A DNA stretch of 64,000 nucleotides from Larkinella terrae (GTDB taxonomy: Bacteria; Bacteroidota; Bacteroidia; Cytophagales; Spirosomataceae), in assembly GCF_009668025.1 (NCBI RefSeq), contig NZ_WJXZ01000002.1, positions 186,001 to 250,000 on the forward strand. The letters are read 5' to 3'. Position numbers and translations under genes: made by a program. This document shows, piece after piece, positions 33,908 to 41,948 of the stretch. Below the pieces are notes generated by a model, which did not search any database, was not told the origin of the DNA, and was given only the letters and a program-made list of their open reading frames with translations. The stretch's first letter is position 1. The number at the start of each line of letters is the position of its first letter.

Positions 33908-35533
33908 ATGGCGTTCAAAAAGTTTGTATTCCGAATGCTTAGTCTTTATACATTCCTCCTGCTGGGTCTGGCACCTAGTCAGGCTCAATCCAGGCAATGG
34001 TTTCACCTCGACTCGAAAACCGATAGTGTCCTGGGAATCAGCACCGACCGAACCTACCGGGAATTACTCAGCAACCGCAAAGCCACACCCGTTATTGTCG
34101 CCGTGATCGATGGCGGCATCGACTCTACCCACGAAGATTTAAAGCGCGTTCTCTGGACCAATCCGAAGGAAATTCCCGGAAATGGAATCGACGACGATAA
34201 GAACGGTTTTGTCGACGATGTCCACGGCTGGAACTTTATAGGTGGAAAAGACGGTCGCAATGTGCAGTACGAAACCGCCGAAGTAACCCGGCAATACGTC
34301 CGGCTGCGGCCCTTATACGAAGGCAAAAAACGCTCGTCGCTCAAACCGGCGCAGCAGAAAGAATACGACCAGTTTATCAAATACAAAAACGAGGTCGAAA
34401 AGAAACGCGCTGAATACAAGGAGCAGTACGAATCCTATACCACCTTCAGCAACCAGCTGGTGACGATCATCGACGGGTTGAAGAAAGCACTGGGTGTTGA
34501 GAAACTGGACACGGCAACGCTCAGAAAACCGGCCAGTGACGTTGAATTCGTGAAAAAAGCAGCTGCGGCCATGTACGAAATGACCACGGCGCAGGGCTTT
34601 GCGACGGCGGAGGATATTCAGGCGGAACTAAAACGCGGACTGGAAGACCTCAAGGCAAAAGCCGACTACGCCTACAATCCGGAGTATGAAAGCCGCTCGA
34701 TTGTGGGCGACAAACCCGACGACATGAGCGAAACCGGGTACGGCAATGCCGATATTACAGGCCCCGACGCCCTGCACGGCACGCACGTGGCCGGAATCAT
34801 TGGCGCTGACCGCACCAACCAGCTTGGCGTTCTGGGCGTGGCCGATCAGGTGCGGATCATGGCCGTTCGGGCGGTTCCTGATGGCGACGAACGGGACAAG
34901 GATGTAGCCAATGCAATCCGGTACGCGGTCAATAACGGCGCGCAGATCATTAATATGAGCTTCGGAAAAGACGTTTCACCCCAGCGCAAAGCCGTTGACG
35001 ATGCCATGCGGTATGCGCTTTCCAAAGGAGTCTTGCTGATTCACGCGGCCGGAAACGACAATAAATTGCTGGACACGACAGCCAGTTTTCCGTCCGACCG
35101 GTTTATGGACGGAACGGCGATTCCGAACCTGATTACGGTGGGTGCCATTACGGCCAAAAACAACGAAGGAATGGTGGCCTCGTTCTCCAATTATGGTCGG
35201 AAAACCGTCGATGTTTTTGCGCCGGGTGCGGCCATTTATTCCACGACGCCAAGCAATGGCTATGATAACCTGAGCGGTACGAGCATGGCGGCACCGGTGG
35301 TGACCGGTATTGCGGCCGTTCTGAAATCGTATTTCCCGAAACTGACTTACGCCGATCTGAAGCGAATCATTGAAAAATCGGCCGTTGTGCAAAACCGGCA
35401 GGTGCTCCGGCCGGAATCCAACGATCTGGTTGACTTTGCGGAACTGTCGAAAACCGGTGCGATCGTGAACCTCTACGAAGCCGTTAAACTGGCCGAAGCC
35501 GAAGAAGCCGCTGCCGCCGAAAAGAAAGGCTGA
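33908..35533 (+). CDS. Exported subtilisin-like serine peptidase (S8)
   Basis: 541 residues with a signal peptide ending SQAQ. Catalytic triad: D68 in VAVIDGGID, H290 in LHGTHVAGIIG, S459 in GTSMAAPVVTG; the oxyanion Asn lies in IHAAGNDNK. The D-to-H spacing is about 220 residues because of a long charged, helical insert (residues 120-255, e.g. YKNEVEKKRAEYKEQYESY) that ordinary subtilases lack. No type IX secretion domain is seen at the C-terminus, so it is likely periplasmic. It stands alone, with a 222-base upstream gap that holds no gene. Confidence 0.92.
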   Translation: MAFKKFVFRMLSLYTFLLLGLAPSQAQSRQWFHLDSKTDSVLGISTDRTYRELLSNRKATPVIVAVIDGGIDSTHEDLKRVLWTNPKEIPGNGIDDDKNGFVDDVHGWNFIGGKDGRNVQYETAEVTRQYVRLRPLYEGKKRSSLKPAQQKEYDQFIKYKNEVEKKRAEYKEQYESYTTFSNQLVTIIDGLKKALGVEKLDTATLRKPASDVEFVKKAAAAMYEMTTAQGFATAEDIQAELKRGLEDLKAKADYAYNPEYESRSIVGDKPDDMSETGYGNADITGPDALHGTHVAGIIGADRTNQLGVLGVADQVRIMAVRAVPDGDERDKDVANAIRYAVNNGAQIINMSFGKDVSPQRKAVDDAMRYALSKGVLLIHAAGNDNKLLDTTASFPSDRFMDGTAIPNLITVGAITAKNNEGMVASFSNYGRKTVDVFAPGAAIYSTTPSNGYDNLSGTSMAAPVVTGIAAVLKSYFPKLTYADLKRIIEKSAVVQNRQVLRPESNDLVDFAELSKTGAIVNLYEAVKLAEAEEAAAAEKKG

Positions 35534-35556
35534 CGGTTTTTTGAGATACACAACCC

Positions 35557-35598
35557 GCGGGGCGCCCTATCGGATCAGACTGAGGGCGCCCCGTTTTT
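35557..35598 (+). terminator. Intrinsic terminator between convergent genes
   Basis: GGGGCGCCCT and AGGGCGCCCC form a ten-base GC-rich stem followed by GTTTTTG on the plus strand, 26 bases after the subtilase stop. The stem lies partly in the last codons of the convergent T9SS-cargo gene. Confidence 0.8.
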
Positions 35599-37093
35599 GT
35601 TCCGCCAGCACGCCGGTACCCTGATTCAGCTGGTACTGGATCAGCCAGCCGTAGACACCAGCAGGGGCGGTTTTTCCGAGATAGGTTCCGTTCCATTCAA
35701 ACGGCACCACGTCGGTCCGGAAAATCAGTTCGCCCCAGCGATTGAAAACCGACAAGGACTTGATGGTAATATCTCCGCAGCCAAAAGGCTGAAACACATC
35801 GTTTTGTCCGTCGTTATTGGGCGTAAATAGATCCGGCGTATACAGCACGCAACCGCAGTCGCTGTACGAAATGCGGATGGTGTCGCTCACGGTTGCGCAG
35901 TCGTTACTGACCGATGCCCGGAAAAAACCGGATTTGCCGATGGTTCGTACCACCTCCGCGGTTTGGTCCTGCCAGGCAAATTTCCCTTCGGCATAATCGG
36001 GCCGGATCGTGTACACCTGAGCCCCGCACAGGCTTTGATCCAGGCCCAGGTTCAGGCGCGGAGGCCGCACAAACCGAATCTGAATGCTGTCGGTGACAAC
36101 GCAACTGGCCTGCTCGACCCGCAGACTGTACAAACCCGCCTGCTTGACGGGATACGTGGCGGTGGTCGAACCGTCCTGCCAGCGAAACGACGGCGGTACA
36201 TTTGGCGGTGTACGGAGCGTAATTGTCTGGCCCTCACAGAGTGTGGTATCGCGGCCGAGGTCGAAATCCAGGGCGTAATCTACCTTGATCGTGTCGCGCA
36301 GTGTTTTGCAGGGCGTGGTCACCGTCACCGAATAACTGCCGGGTTTGGTAACCAGAAAAGTGGGCGAGGTGCTGCCGTCCTGCCAGCGGTATTCGGTGGC
36401 GCCCGGCGTGGTGGCGTCGAGCAGCAGGGTACTTTTCCGTCCGCAAAGCGTGGTGTCTCTGCCCAGATCCGTTTTAATCGGCAGCAGCGCCACATCGTCG
36501 ATGAAGAGGTAGAAATACCCCAGAAAAACCGGCAGTTTTTTGAAACTTCCGATGGTCAGGTATTGCTCCCCGCCTTTGGCTTTGATGTAGCCCGAAATTT
36601 TCTCCCAGCGCAGGGCCGGAATGTTGGTGGTCAGTACGTTGTCAATCACCTGCGCATCCGCCGTAAACAGTCCCTTTTCCGTCGAATTGAGCGGTTTTTC
36701 GGATACGTACGCGCCGATGGTTCCGTTCAGGTATTTGTTCGGCGTGGGAGTGGCGACGTACATCTCGAAGAAATAGCACTCACCGGCTTCGAGCGGTTTT
36801 TTGAGCGGAGTGGCGAGGTATTCGGCCCAGCTGACATCCAGAAACAGCCGGGCCAGGCCCTGCCCGGAATGGGGCGGCAATTCCATCTGAACCGTCGGGA
36901 AACACTGGTGGTAGAAATCGGGTGTAGCGCCGTTGGGGTTGTACCAGGGCGTCGCTTCGCCCAGCAGATTGTCCTGACGCGGGCAGGAGCGGTAATTCTC
37001 AAAACCGCCATTCTGAATCAGGTTCTGGCCCACAGCAAGGCCGGGCAGGAACAGAACCAGCCAATACACCAACCGAACGGCACGACTTTGCAT
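35567..37093 (-). CDS. Secreted protein with gliding-motility-type C-terminal domain (T9SS cargo)
   Basis: 508 residues, signal peptide ending GLAVG. An N-terminal jelly-roll-like region (NLIQNGGFENYRSCP, typical of CBM-like opening strands) is followed by three similar Ig/PKD-like units, each opening LGRDTTLC or LGLDQSLC and containing YRWQDGST-like strands. The C-terminal 90 residues are the gliding motility-associated domain (LFTPNNDGQNDVFQP, VFNRWGELIF, WNGTYLGKTAPAGVYGW), a type B sorting signal for type IX secretion. It is probably a surface adhesin-like protein. No enzymatic motif was found. It is the only clear T9SS cargo in the window. Confidence 0.88.
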   Translation of the reverse strand: MQSRAVRLVYWLVLFLPGLAVGQNLIQNGGFENYRSCPRQDNLLGEATPWYNPNGATPDFYHQCFPTVQMELPPHSGQGLARLFLDVSWAEYLATPLKKPLEAGECYFFEMYVATPTPNKYLNGTIGAYVSEKPLNSTEKGLFTADAQVIDNVLTTNIPALRWEKISGYIKAKGGEQYLTIGSFKKLPVFLGYFYLFIDDVALLPIKTDLGRDTTLCGRKSTLLLDATTPGATEYRWQDGSTSPTFLVTKPGSYSVTVTTPCKTLRDTIKVDYALDFDLGRDTTLCEGQTITLRTPPNVPPSFRWQDGSTTATYPVKQAGLYSLRVEQASCVVTDSIQIRFVRPPRLNLGLDQSLCGAQVYTIRPDYAEGKFAWQDQTAEVVRTIGKSGFFRASVSNDCATVSDTIRISYSDCGCVLYTPDLFTPNNDGQNDVFQPFGCGDITIKSLSVFNRWGELIFRTDVVPFEWNGTYLGKTAPAGVYGWLIQYQLNQGTGVLAEQKRGALSLIR

Positions 37094-37192
37094 GTTTCAG
37101 TACATCTCTTAGGTGATTGGGGCGATGAAAGATACGGTTTTTTTGAGAATTTATTGGTCGTTCTTTAGAGGGAAAAGTTCATGACCTAATAA

Positions 37193-37499
37193 TTGCCAGC
37201 TTGCCGCGATCCCTACATCAAGCCATATCCCGGGTCCAACGACGAAGTCCAAAGGACTTCACTGTGGATAACCCCGGATGCAATCCGGGGTAGGGAGGCA
37301 GGATGACAAAACGTTGGCCCAACCCCGATAGGGGTTGACTCAGTTCGTAGCTGTTCAACCCCGGCCGGGGTTGGAGTGACCGGGTTTGTGCCCCGGATTG
37401 CATCCGGGGTTATCCAGAGTGAAGCCCTTCGGGCTATGCCTATTTATGGTTTCTGCCGATTTTCAGTTTTGGCAGATTCTACAATTTCAGTTGAACGCC
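37193..37499. repeat. 300-bp palindrome-rich repeat, copy A
   Basis: Opens with TTGCCAGCTTGCCGCG and closes with ATTCTACAATTTCAGT. Inside lie six small palindromes or inverted pairs: GAAGTCCAAAGGACTTC, ACCCCGGATGCAATCCGGGGT, CAACCCCGATAGGGGTTG, CAACCCCGGCCGGGGTTG, CCCCGGATTGCATCCGGGG and GAAGCCCTTCGGGCT. Copy B at 37581 repeats the same order. The surrounding gap (37094-37858) has no gene. Confidence 0.9.
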
Positions 37500-37580
37500 G
37501 TTAGCATTCGCACTTTTATATCATTAGAGCGAGCCTGGCGTTTTTAGAGTTTCGGTCAAAAATAAGGTATGATTTATAAC

Positions 37581-37879
37581 TGCCAGCTTGCCGCGAACCC
37601 TACATCAAGCCATATCCCGATTCCAACGACGAAGTCCGAAGGACTTCACTTTGGATAACCCCGGATGGCATCCGGGGTACGGGTAGGGTGGATGGCAAAA
37701 CGCTATCCCAACCCCGGTAGGGGTTGAATCGCTACAGTCTGAGTCAACCCCTACCGGGGTTGGAGTGACTGGGTTTGCGTTTGTGCCCCGGATTGCATCC
37801 GGGGTTATCCTATAGTGAAGCCCTTCGGGCTATGCGTAGTTTACATTTTCAGTCGATTCTACAATTTCAGTCGGACGCC
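37581..37879. repeat. 300-bp palindrome-rich repeat, copy B
   Basis: A directly repeated second copy of the element at 37193, with small substitutions and length changes. It keeps the order of palindromes and the ends TGCCAGCTTGCCGCG and ATTCTACAATTTCAGT. Its right end runs into the last codons of the DUF5009 gene (stop at 37859), so the element either inserted there or carries that gene end. Confidence 0.9.
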
Positions 37880-39082
37880 CGCTTTGCCGAGCAAACCGGT
37901 GATCCAGACGCACAGCAACGCGAATAGAAACGATTTCAGCAGACCGATGCCGCCGGTCAGCAGAACGTCCGGGAGATGAATTTTCAGCAGAGCCGTGGTG
38001 GCATAGGCAAAATACGGAATCAGGTAACACAGTAGCGTATCGGTTCCGGCGGGTTTGATGAAGCGAAACCAGCGGCCTTTTCCCAGCACATCGACGAGCC
38101 CGTAAATAACCGTAAACGCCAGTATCGTGAAGGCACTGCACAGAAACAGCCAGGCCGGTGTTTCATCCAGTTTCGACAAACCCCAATACGGGCGCGTCAG
38201 CACCGATAACCCAATGAGCAAAACCGAGATGGCCAGAAAAACGACCGTCATCTGCCGGTTGTCGCCTTTTTTTCGGTAATGCTGAAACAGGATCGCGGTC
38301 ACTACCCCGCCCATACTCAGGCCCGCCAGCGTTCCATTGCGGATCGCGCCGGGAATAAAATGGATGGCTTTAGGCAACAGATCCGCGTGGGCAACCAGAC
38401 TTAAAACCGCAAAACCGCACCAGGCCGCGATTAAAACCGCCAGCCGGTTTCGGGCAAATACCGTGACCAGCGCAGCCGCCAGATACGACCAGCCGATGAG
38501 CCCCAGAATGCCCCACCAGTGCGGTTCAAAGCGGGTGAGGTTACCGTCTTCGCCACCGCGATACAGAACCGCCAGCGTTACCAATACCAGCAAACCGGTA
38601 ATTTTCAGACTTGAACTGAGCCATTTCGGCATCGATTTCGGGTACGCGTTCCAGATCAGGATGAAGCAGCTACATGAAATTGTATACCACAGCAGCCGGT
38701 GCATGCCCGTGGCTTCGGCGTTGATCGATTCGCCGTTGACCAGAAAAATGCCCATCGTCAGCAGCGCAACCGACCGCTGCAAAACGTGCCCAATCAGCTG
38801 AAAATCCGTATCGCCTTTTTTCCGCCGGTTGTCGATCGCGAAGGGGAGCGACATGCCCACGATGAACAGAAAAGCCGGGAAAACGACATCGGCCAACCCG
38901 ATGCCGTCGGCCCCCTCCGGCACATGTTCGAGCCAGAGCGGAATGTCCTTCAACGACCAGAGGTCATTGACAAAAATCATCAGCACCATCGTCAGTGCCC
39001 GCAAAATATCGATGGCCCCGACCCGCGCGGGGCTAATCATCAGTTGGGCGGTTTTGGGAAATACAGTTTCTGTTTTATTCAT
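37859..39082 (-). CDS. DUF5009 / heparan-glucosaminide N-acetyltransferase-like membrane protein
   Basis: 407 residues from ATG 39082; the longer frame would start with non-conserved residues. About ten membrane helices. The start RVGAIDILRALTMVLMIFVND and ADVVFPAFLFIVGMSLPFAI are the family signature shared with NagX and mammalian HGSNAT, which acetylate amino sugars across a membrane with acetyl-CoA. The second family landmark, GTLAGLSMGGV, is also seen. A role in amino-sugar acetylation is an inference that would fit the aminosugar-like cluster downstream. It is co-directional with the ThuA gene. Confidence 0.85.
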   Translation of the reverse strand: MNKTETVFPKTAQLMISPARVGAIDILRALTMVLMIFVNDLWSLKDIPLWLEHVPEGADGIGLADVVFPAFLFIVGMSLPFAIDNRRKKGDTDFQLIGHVLQRSVALLTMGIFLVNGESINAEATGMHRLLWYTISCSCFILIWNAYPKSMPKWLSSSLKITGLLVLVTLAVLYRGGEDGNLTRFEPHWWGILGLIGWSYLAAALVTVFARNRLAVLIAAWCGFAVLSLVAHADLLPKAIHFIPGAIRNGTLAGLSMGGVVTAILFQHYRKKGDNRQMTVVFLAISVLLIGLSVLTRPYWGLSKLDETPAWLFLCSAFTILAFTVIYGLVDVLGKGRWFRFIKPAGTDTLLCYLIPYFAYATTALLKIHLPDVLLTGGIGLLKSFLFALLCVWITGLLGKAGVRLKL

Positions 39083-39110
39083 GGAGTAGGTCAGGTTTTG
39101 TAGACAATTG

Positions 39111-39203
39111 GGACCACTGATTGGGCGGCTTTGAGTGATTAGAATTGAGTTTCGCAGATAAAGAATCAGTTTTAATCCCTTAAATCCGCTCAATCAGTGG
39201 TCC
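39111..39203. repeat. Inverted repeat between the ThuA and DUF5009 genes
   Basis: GGACCACTGATTGGGCGG (39111) pairs with CCGCTCAATCAGTGGTCC (39186-39203) with one mismatch, and the complementarity continues inward imperfectly to about 39153/39160. It fills the 125-base gap between two co-directional genes. Confidence 0.85.
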
Positions 39204-39207
39204 TTGA

Positions 39208-39987
39208 TCAATGGTCTGCGGCCCAGAAGATGGAATTTCGGAAGAGGATTTTGAACGCGTCGTTTTTGAATAAATCCGGGTGGTGGCCCATGAAAATGTA
39301 AATATTCCGCGCTTTCATCCGCTCGTTCGACCAGATAACCGGGTGATCACCACCCATTTTGACCTCCGAATCGGGTGAATAAGAGGCTTCATCGACCGTT
39401 GCCAGCACCCTGACGTTCGGGCGCGGGCTCTTGTTGTAGCGATACCATTCTTCCTTTTCGACCTCGAACGTGGGCGGTAGACCCTTCATAGCCGGGTGCG
39501 ATTGGGCTTCCACGTGTACCATCGCTTTGGCGAAATTGGGAATGTAATTGACGTACCGGATGCCGCCCATAAACTCCGAAAACCACGGCCACATCGGATA
39601 ACCGTCGAACTCACCCAGCAGCGTTGCATGGTGAAAACCGATCCAGCCACCGCCTTTTCCGTTCTGAATGTATTTGATAAAAGCTGCTTTAGCCACATCC
39701 GTCCACATGTAGGGCGGGTAATTCAACTGAATGAATAACTGGTACTTAGCCAGAAATTTGTCGTTGATCGGCTCCGTATTTTCGATGTAGTCAATGGTGA
39801 AATTGTTTTCCGTTGCCAGTTGCTGAAGCCACTCTTTCGCGGCCGCCACAAAAGGTGCGTGGACACCTCCGCCTTTCTCGGCCATCGCCACAACCCGGAA
39901 AGCCGGTTTTTTGGTCTGCCCCTGGGCCGGATTGATCAGGATGGGTGCGAAAAGCAGGCCGAAAATCCAAAATAGCGTCTTTTTCAT
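39208..39987 (-). CDS. Exported ThuA-domain protein
   Basis: 259 residues from ATG 39987 with signal peptide ending AQGQ. ThuA (class I glutamine amidotransferase-like) pattern: FRVVAMAEKGGGVHAPFV, FIQLNYPP, WIGFHHATLLGEF, HPVIWSNERMKARNIYIFMGHH. It lacks the usual GATase cysteine nucleophile region that I can recognise. ThuA proteins are linked to sugar catabolism, often as part of quinoprotein/cytochrome fusions, but activity is mostly unknown. Here it is a stand-alone periplasmic protein upstream of DUF5009. Confidence 0.85.
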   Translation of the reverse strand: MKKTLFWIFGLLFAPILINPAQGQTKKPAFRVVAMAEKGGGVHAPFVAAAKEWLQQLATENNFTIDYIENTEPINDKFLAKYQLFIQLNYPPYMWTDVAKAAFIKYIQNGKGGGWIGFHHATLLGEFDGYPMWPWFSEFMGGIRYVNYIPNFAKAMVHVEAQSHPAMKGLPPTFEVEKEEWYRYNKSPRPNVRVLATVDEASYSPDSEVKMGGDHPVIWSNERMKARNIYIFMGHHPDLFKNDAFKILFRNSIFWAADH

Positions 39988-40187
39988 GCGTAATACGTGG
40001 TCAGGTTTAAGGGTCATTTCCGGGTTGAAAACCGTATTTAGAACCAAGTTCCGGCGAAAGGTTTTAAAAATCGGGTAACCAATCGAAACCGGTTACAAAT
40101 CAACTCGAAATATTATTCCGAAAAAAGGAGTATTGGCCGTACACACTTGCATCTTTACCCGTAATCAGCAAAGTATTACTGTTTGGT

Positions 40188-41312
40188 ATGCAAGATTATC
40201 GGAATATTGAGCCGGAGGAATTAGCGATAGACCCGTCTTTTCAACGTTGGAAATTAGTTAACGACCCGATTGAAAGTAAATTCTGGAAAGATTGGCTGGC
40301 TCAGAATCCGGATAAGGAAGAACTGGTCGACAAGGCTTACCATTTGCTGAGTACGCTGAATGAGGTATATGCGCGTTTTCCGAACGACCGGGTCCCGGTT
40401 TCGGATCGGGAAGTAAAACATGAAATTCAACGGCTGAAATTTTCCATTGACCAGGCCGACAGGCCGTCGGTGAAATGGTACCGATTTACACCCTGGCAGT
40501 ACGGAATTGCCGCCGGAATCGTGCTGGTGCTGGGCTTTTTCCTGCGGTATACGCTTCAGCAACCCGCCCCAAAAAAGGGAACTACGTATTCGGAGTTGAT
40601 CACGCAGGTTTCAAAACCGCTCCTGGAAGTGGCCAACGCAAACAACGGGCCGAAAACGATCAATTTACCGGACGGCAGTACCATCGTCTTGAAACCGAAA
40701 GGCCGGGTGAGTTACGCGAAAGATTTTGGGGGTGATATTCGGGAGGTTTATCTGGTGGGCGAAGCGTTTTTTGAAGTCCATAAAGACCCGAGCCGTCCTT
40801 TTTATGTGTACGCCAACGGCCTGGTAACGAAGGTATTGGGAACCAGCTTTACGGTGCAGGCCCCGGAAGATGCGAGCCAGGTGAAGGTATTGGTGAAAAC
40901 CGGCAAGGTGTCGGTTTTTGCGGGTACGCAGGCGACGGTTTCGCAGCAGAAAGAAGATTATAAACTGGGGGGAATCGTGTTGACGCCCAATCAGCAGATC
41001 GTCTTTTCGCCGACCGACACGCGCATCATCAAGAGTGTCGTTCCGAAACCGGCGATGCTGGAAGGGCCCGCTAAGTATCAGCTATTTAGCTTTAAGCGGA
41101 CGCCGATTGCCGAGGTATTTGCCACCCTTGAAAAATCGTACGGAATCAAAATCGTCTACGACGAAGAGGTGATGAAAGACTGCTACCTGACGGCTTCGCT
41201 CGACGACGAACCGCTTTTCGAGAAGCTGGATTTGATCTGTAACACCATCAGTGCGCATTACGAGCAAATGGACGCGCACATCATCATCAACAGCAAAGGC
41301 TGCCAGCTTTAA
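40188..41312 (+). CDS. FecR-family anti-sigma factor without adjacent transporter or sigma gene
   Basis: 374 residues. N-terminal segment with FWKDWLAQNPDKEE, membrane helix near residues 106-122 (YGIAAGIVLVLGFFL), FecR domain (LPDGSTIVLKPKGRVSY, REVYLVGEAFFEV, PFYVYANGLVTKVLGTSF) and DUF4974 tail (FKRTPIAEVFATLEKSYGI). It lies just upstream of the RidA/SelA-like block and reads in the same direction, but there is no ECF sigma or SusC gene beside it. It may have been left behind when a SusC/SusD locus was lost, or regulate from a distance. Confidence 0.93.
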   Translation: MQDYRNIEPEELAIDPSFQRWKLVNDPIESKFWKDWLAQNPDKEELVDKAYHLLSTLNEVYARFPNDRVPVSDREVKHEIQRLKFSIDQADRPSVKWYRFTPWQYGIAAGIVLVLGFFLRYTLQQPAPKKGTTYSELITQVSKPLLEVANANNGPKTINLPDGSTIVLKPKGRVSYAKDFGGDIREVYLVGEAFFEVHKDPSRPFYVYANGLVTKVLGTSFTVQAPEDASQVKVLVKTGKVSVFAGTQATVSQQKEDYKLGGIVLTPNQQIVFSPTDTRIIKSVVPKPAMLEGPAKYQLFSFKRTPIAEVFATLEKSYGIKIVYDEEVMKDCYLTASLDDEPLFEKLDLICNTISAHYEQMDAHIIINSKGCQL

Positions 41313-41414
41313 AAAACCGGTTTCTTTTTTAAGCGAAAATCTGGTAAGAGATGTAAAAAAACGCTTATTTACTTAAAAATTTTACTATTCATTTATCCAT
41401 TCTTCATTTTTCTA

Positions 41415-41879
41415 ATGAAATCACAACGCCGATCCCTCCTCAAACGTCTTTTTGCCTCAGTCGCCGGAATTACTGGTCTGAGCGTCGCAAGTTCGAAAGC
41501 GGAAGCCGCTGCTGCTGCTCCGCAAAAAGAAGTCTTCAATGTGGTTACGGAACAGGATGTACCGCTGTTTTCCGGTTCGACCAAAATGGGAAATCTGGTT
41601 TTCGTGGCCGGAAAGGGCTACCACAAAGAAGGAGACATCAAAGTGCATACGGATGAGGTGTTGAAAGAATTGGAAAAAGAGTTGATTAAAGCTGGTTCGT
41701 CGATGGAAAAAGTGCTGAAAGTGACGGTTTTCCTGCACGACCTGAACGATTACAAAGGCATGAACGAAGTGTACAAAGGCCGGTTTGGCAGCAAGCCGCC
41801 GGTGCGTACGACGGTGGCGGTTTACGGCGGTGTTCCCGGCGATTCGCTGGTTGAAATGGACTGTATCGCTTACATCTAA
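41415..41879 (+). CDS. Tat-exported RidA-family protein
   Basis: 154 residues. The N-terminus SQRRSLLKRLFASVAGITG with AEA cleavage-like end is a twin-arginine signal. The mature part is RidA/YjgF: FVAGKGYHKEGDIKVHTDEVLKEL, AGSSMEKVLKVTVFLHDL, and the active-site-region GSKPPVRTTVAV with the conserved Arg, ending VEMDCIAYI. RidA proteins hydrolyse enamines/imines released by PLP-dependent dehydratases. Cytoplasmic location is usual, so export is notable. The gene precedes a Tat-exported PLP enzyme by 69 bases, a pairing that makes functional sense. An intrinsic terminator follows. Confidence 0.9.
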   Translation: MKSQRRSLLKRLFASVAGITGLSVASSKAEAAAAAPQKEVFNVVTEQDVPLFSGSTKMGNLVFVAGKGYHKEGDIKVHTDEVLKELEKELIKAGSSMEKVLKVTVFLHDLNDYKGMNEVYKGRFGSKPPVRTTVAVYGGVPGDSLVEMDCIAYI

Positions 41880-41890
41880 TTGAGTATCAG

Positions 41891-41922
41891 ACCGCTCTGC
41901 CCGCTTCGGGCGGGCGGTTTTT
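41891..41922 (+). terminator. Intrinsic terminator after the RidA gene
   Basis: ACCGCTCTGCCCG and CGGGCGGGCGGT form a GC-rich stem around CTT followed by TTTTC, 12 bases after the RidA stop. It may be a full stop or an attenuator before the SelA-like gene. Confidence 0.75.
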
Positions 41923-41948
41923 CAATACGTCTTAGTTAACCCATCGAC

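Noticed and set aside
37218-37403. Small frame in repeat copy A
   Set aside because: It is translated palindrome repeat without conservation in copy B, which breaks the frame.
41305-41335. Hairpin after the FecR gene at 40188
   Set aside because: GCTTTAAAAAACC/GGTTTCTTTTTTAAGC is AT-rich with a weak stem. A terminator is possible but not convincing enough to list.
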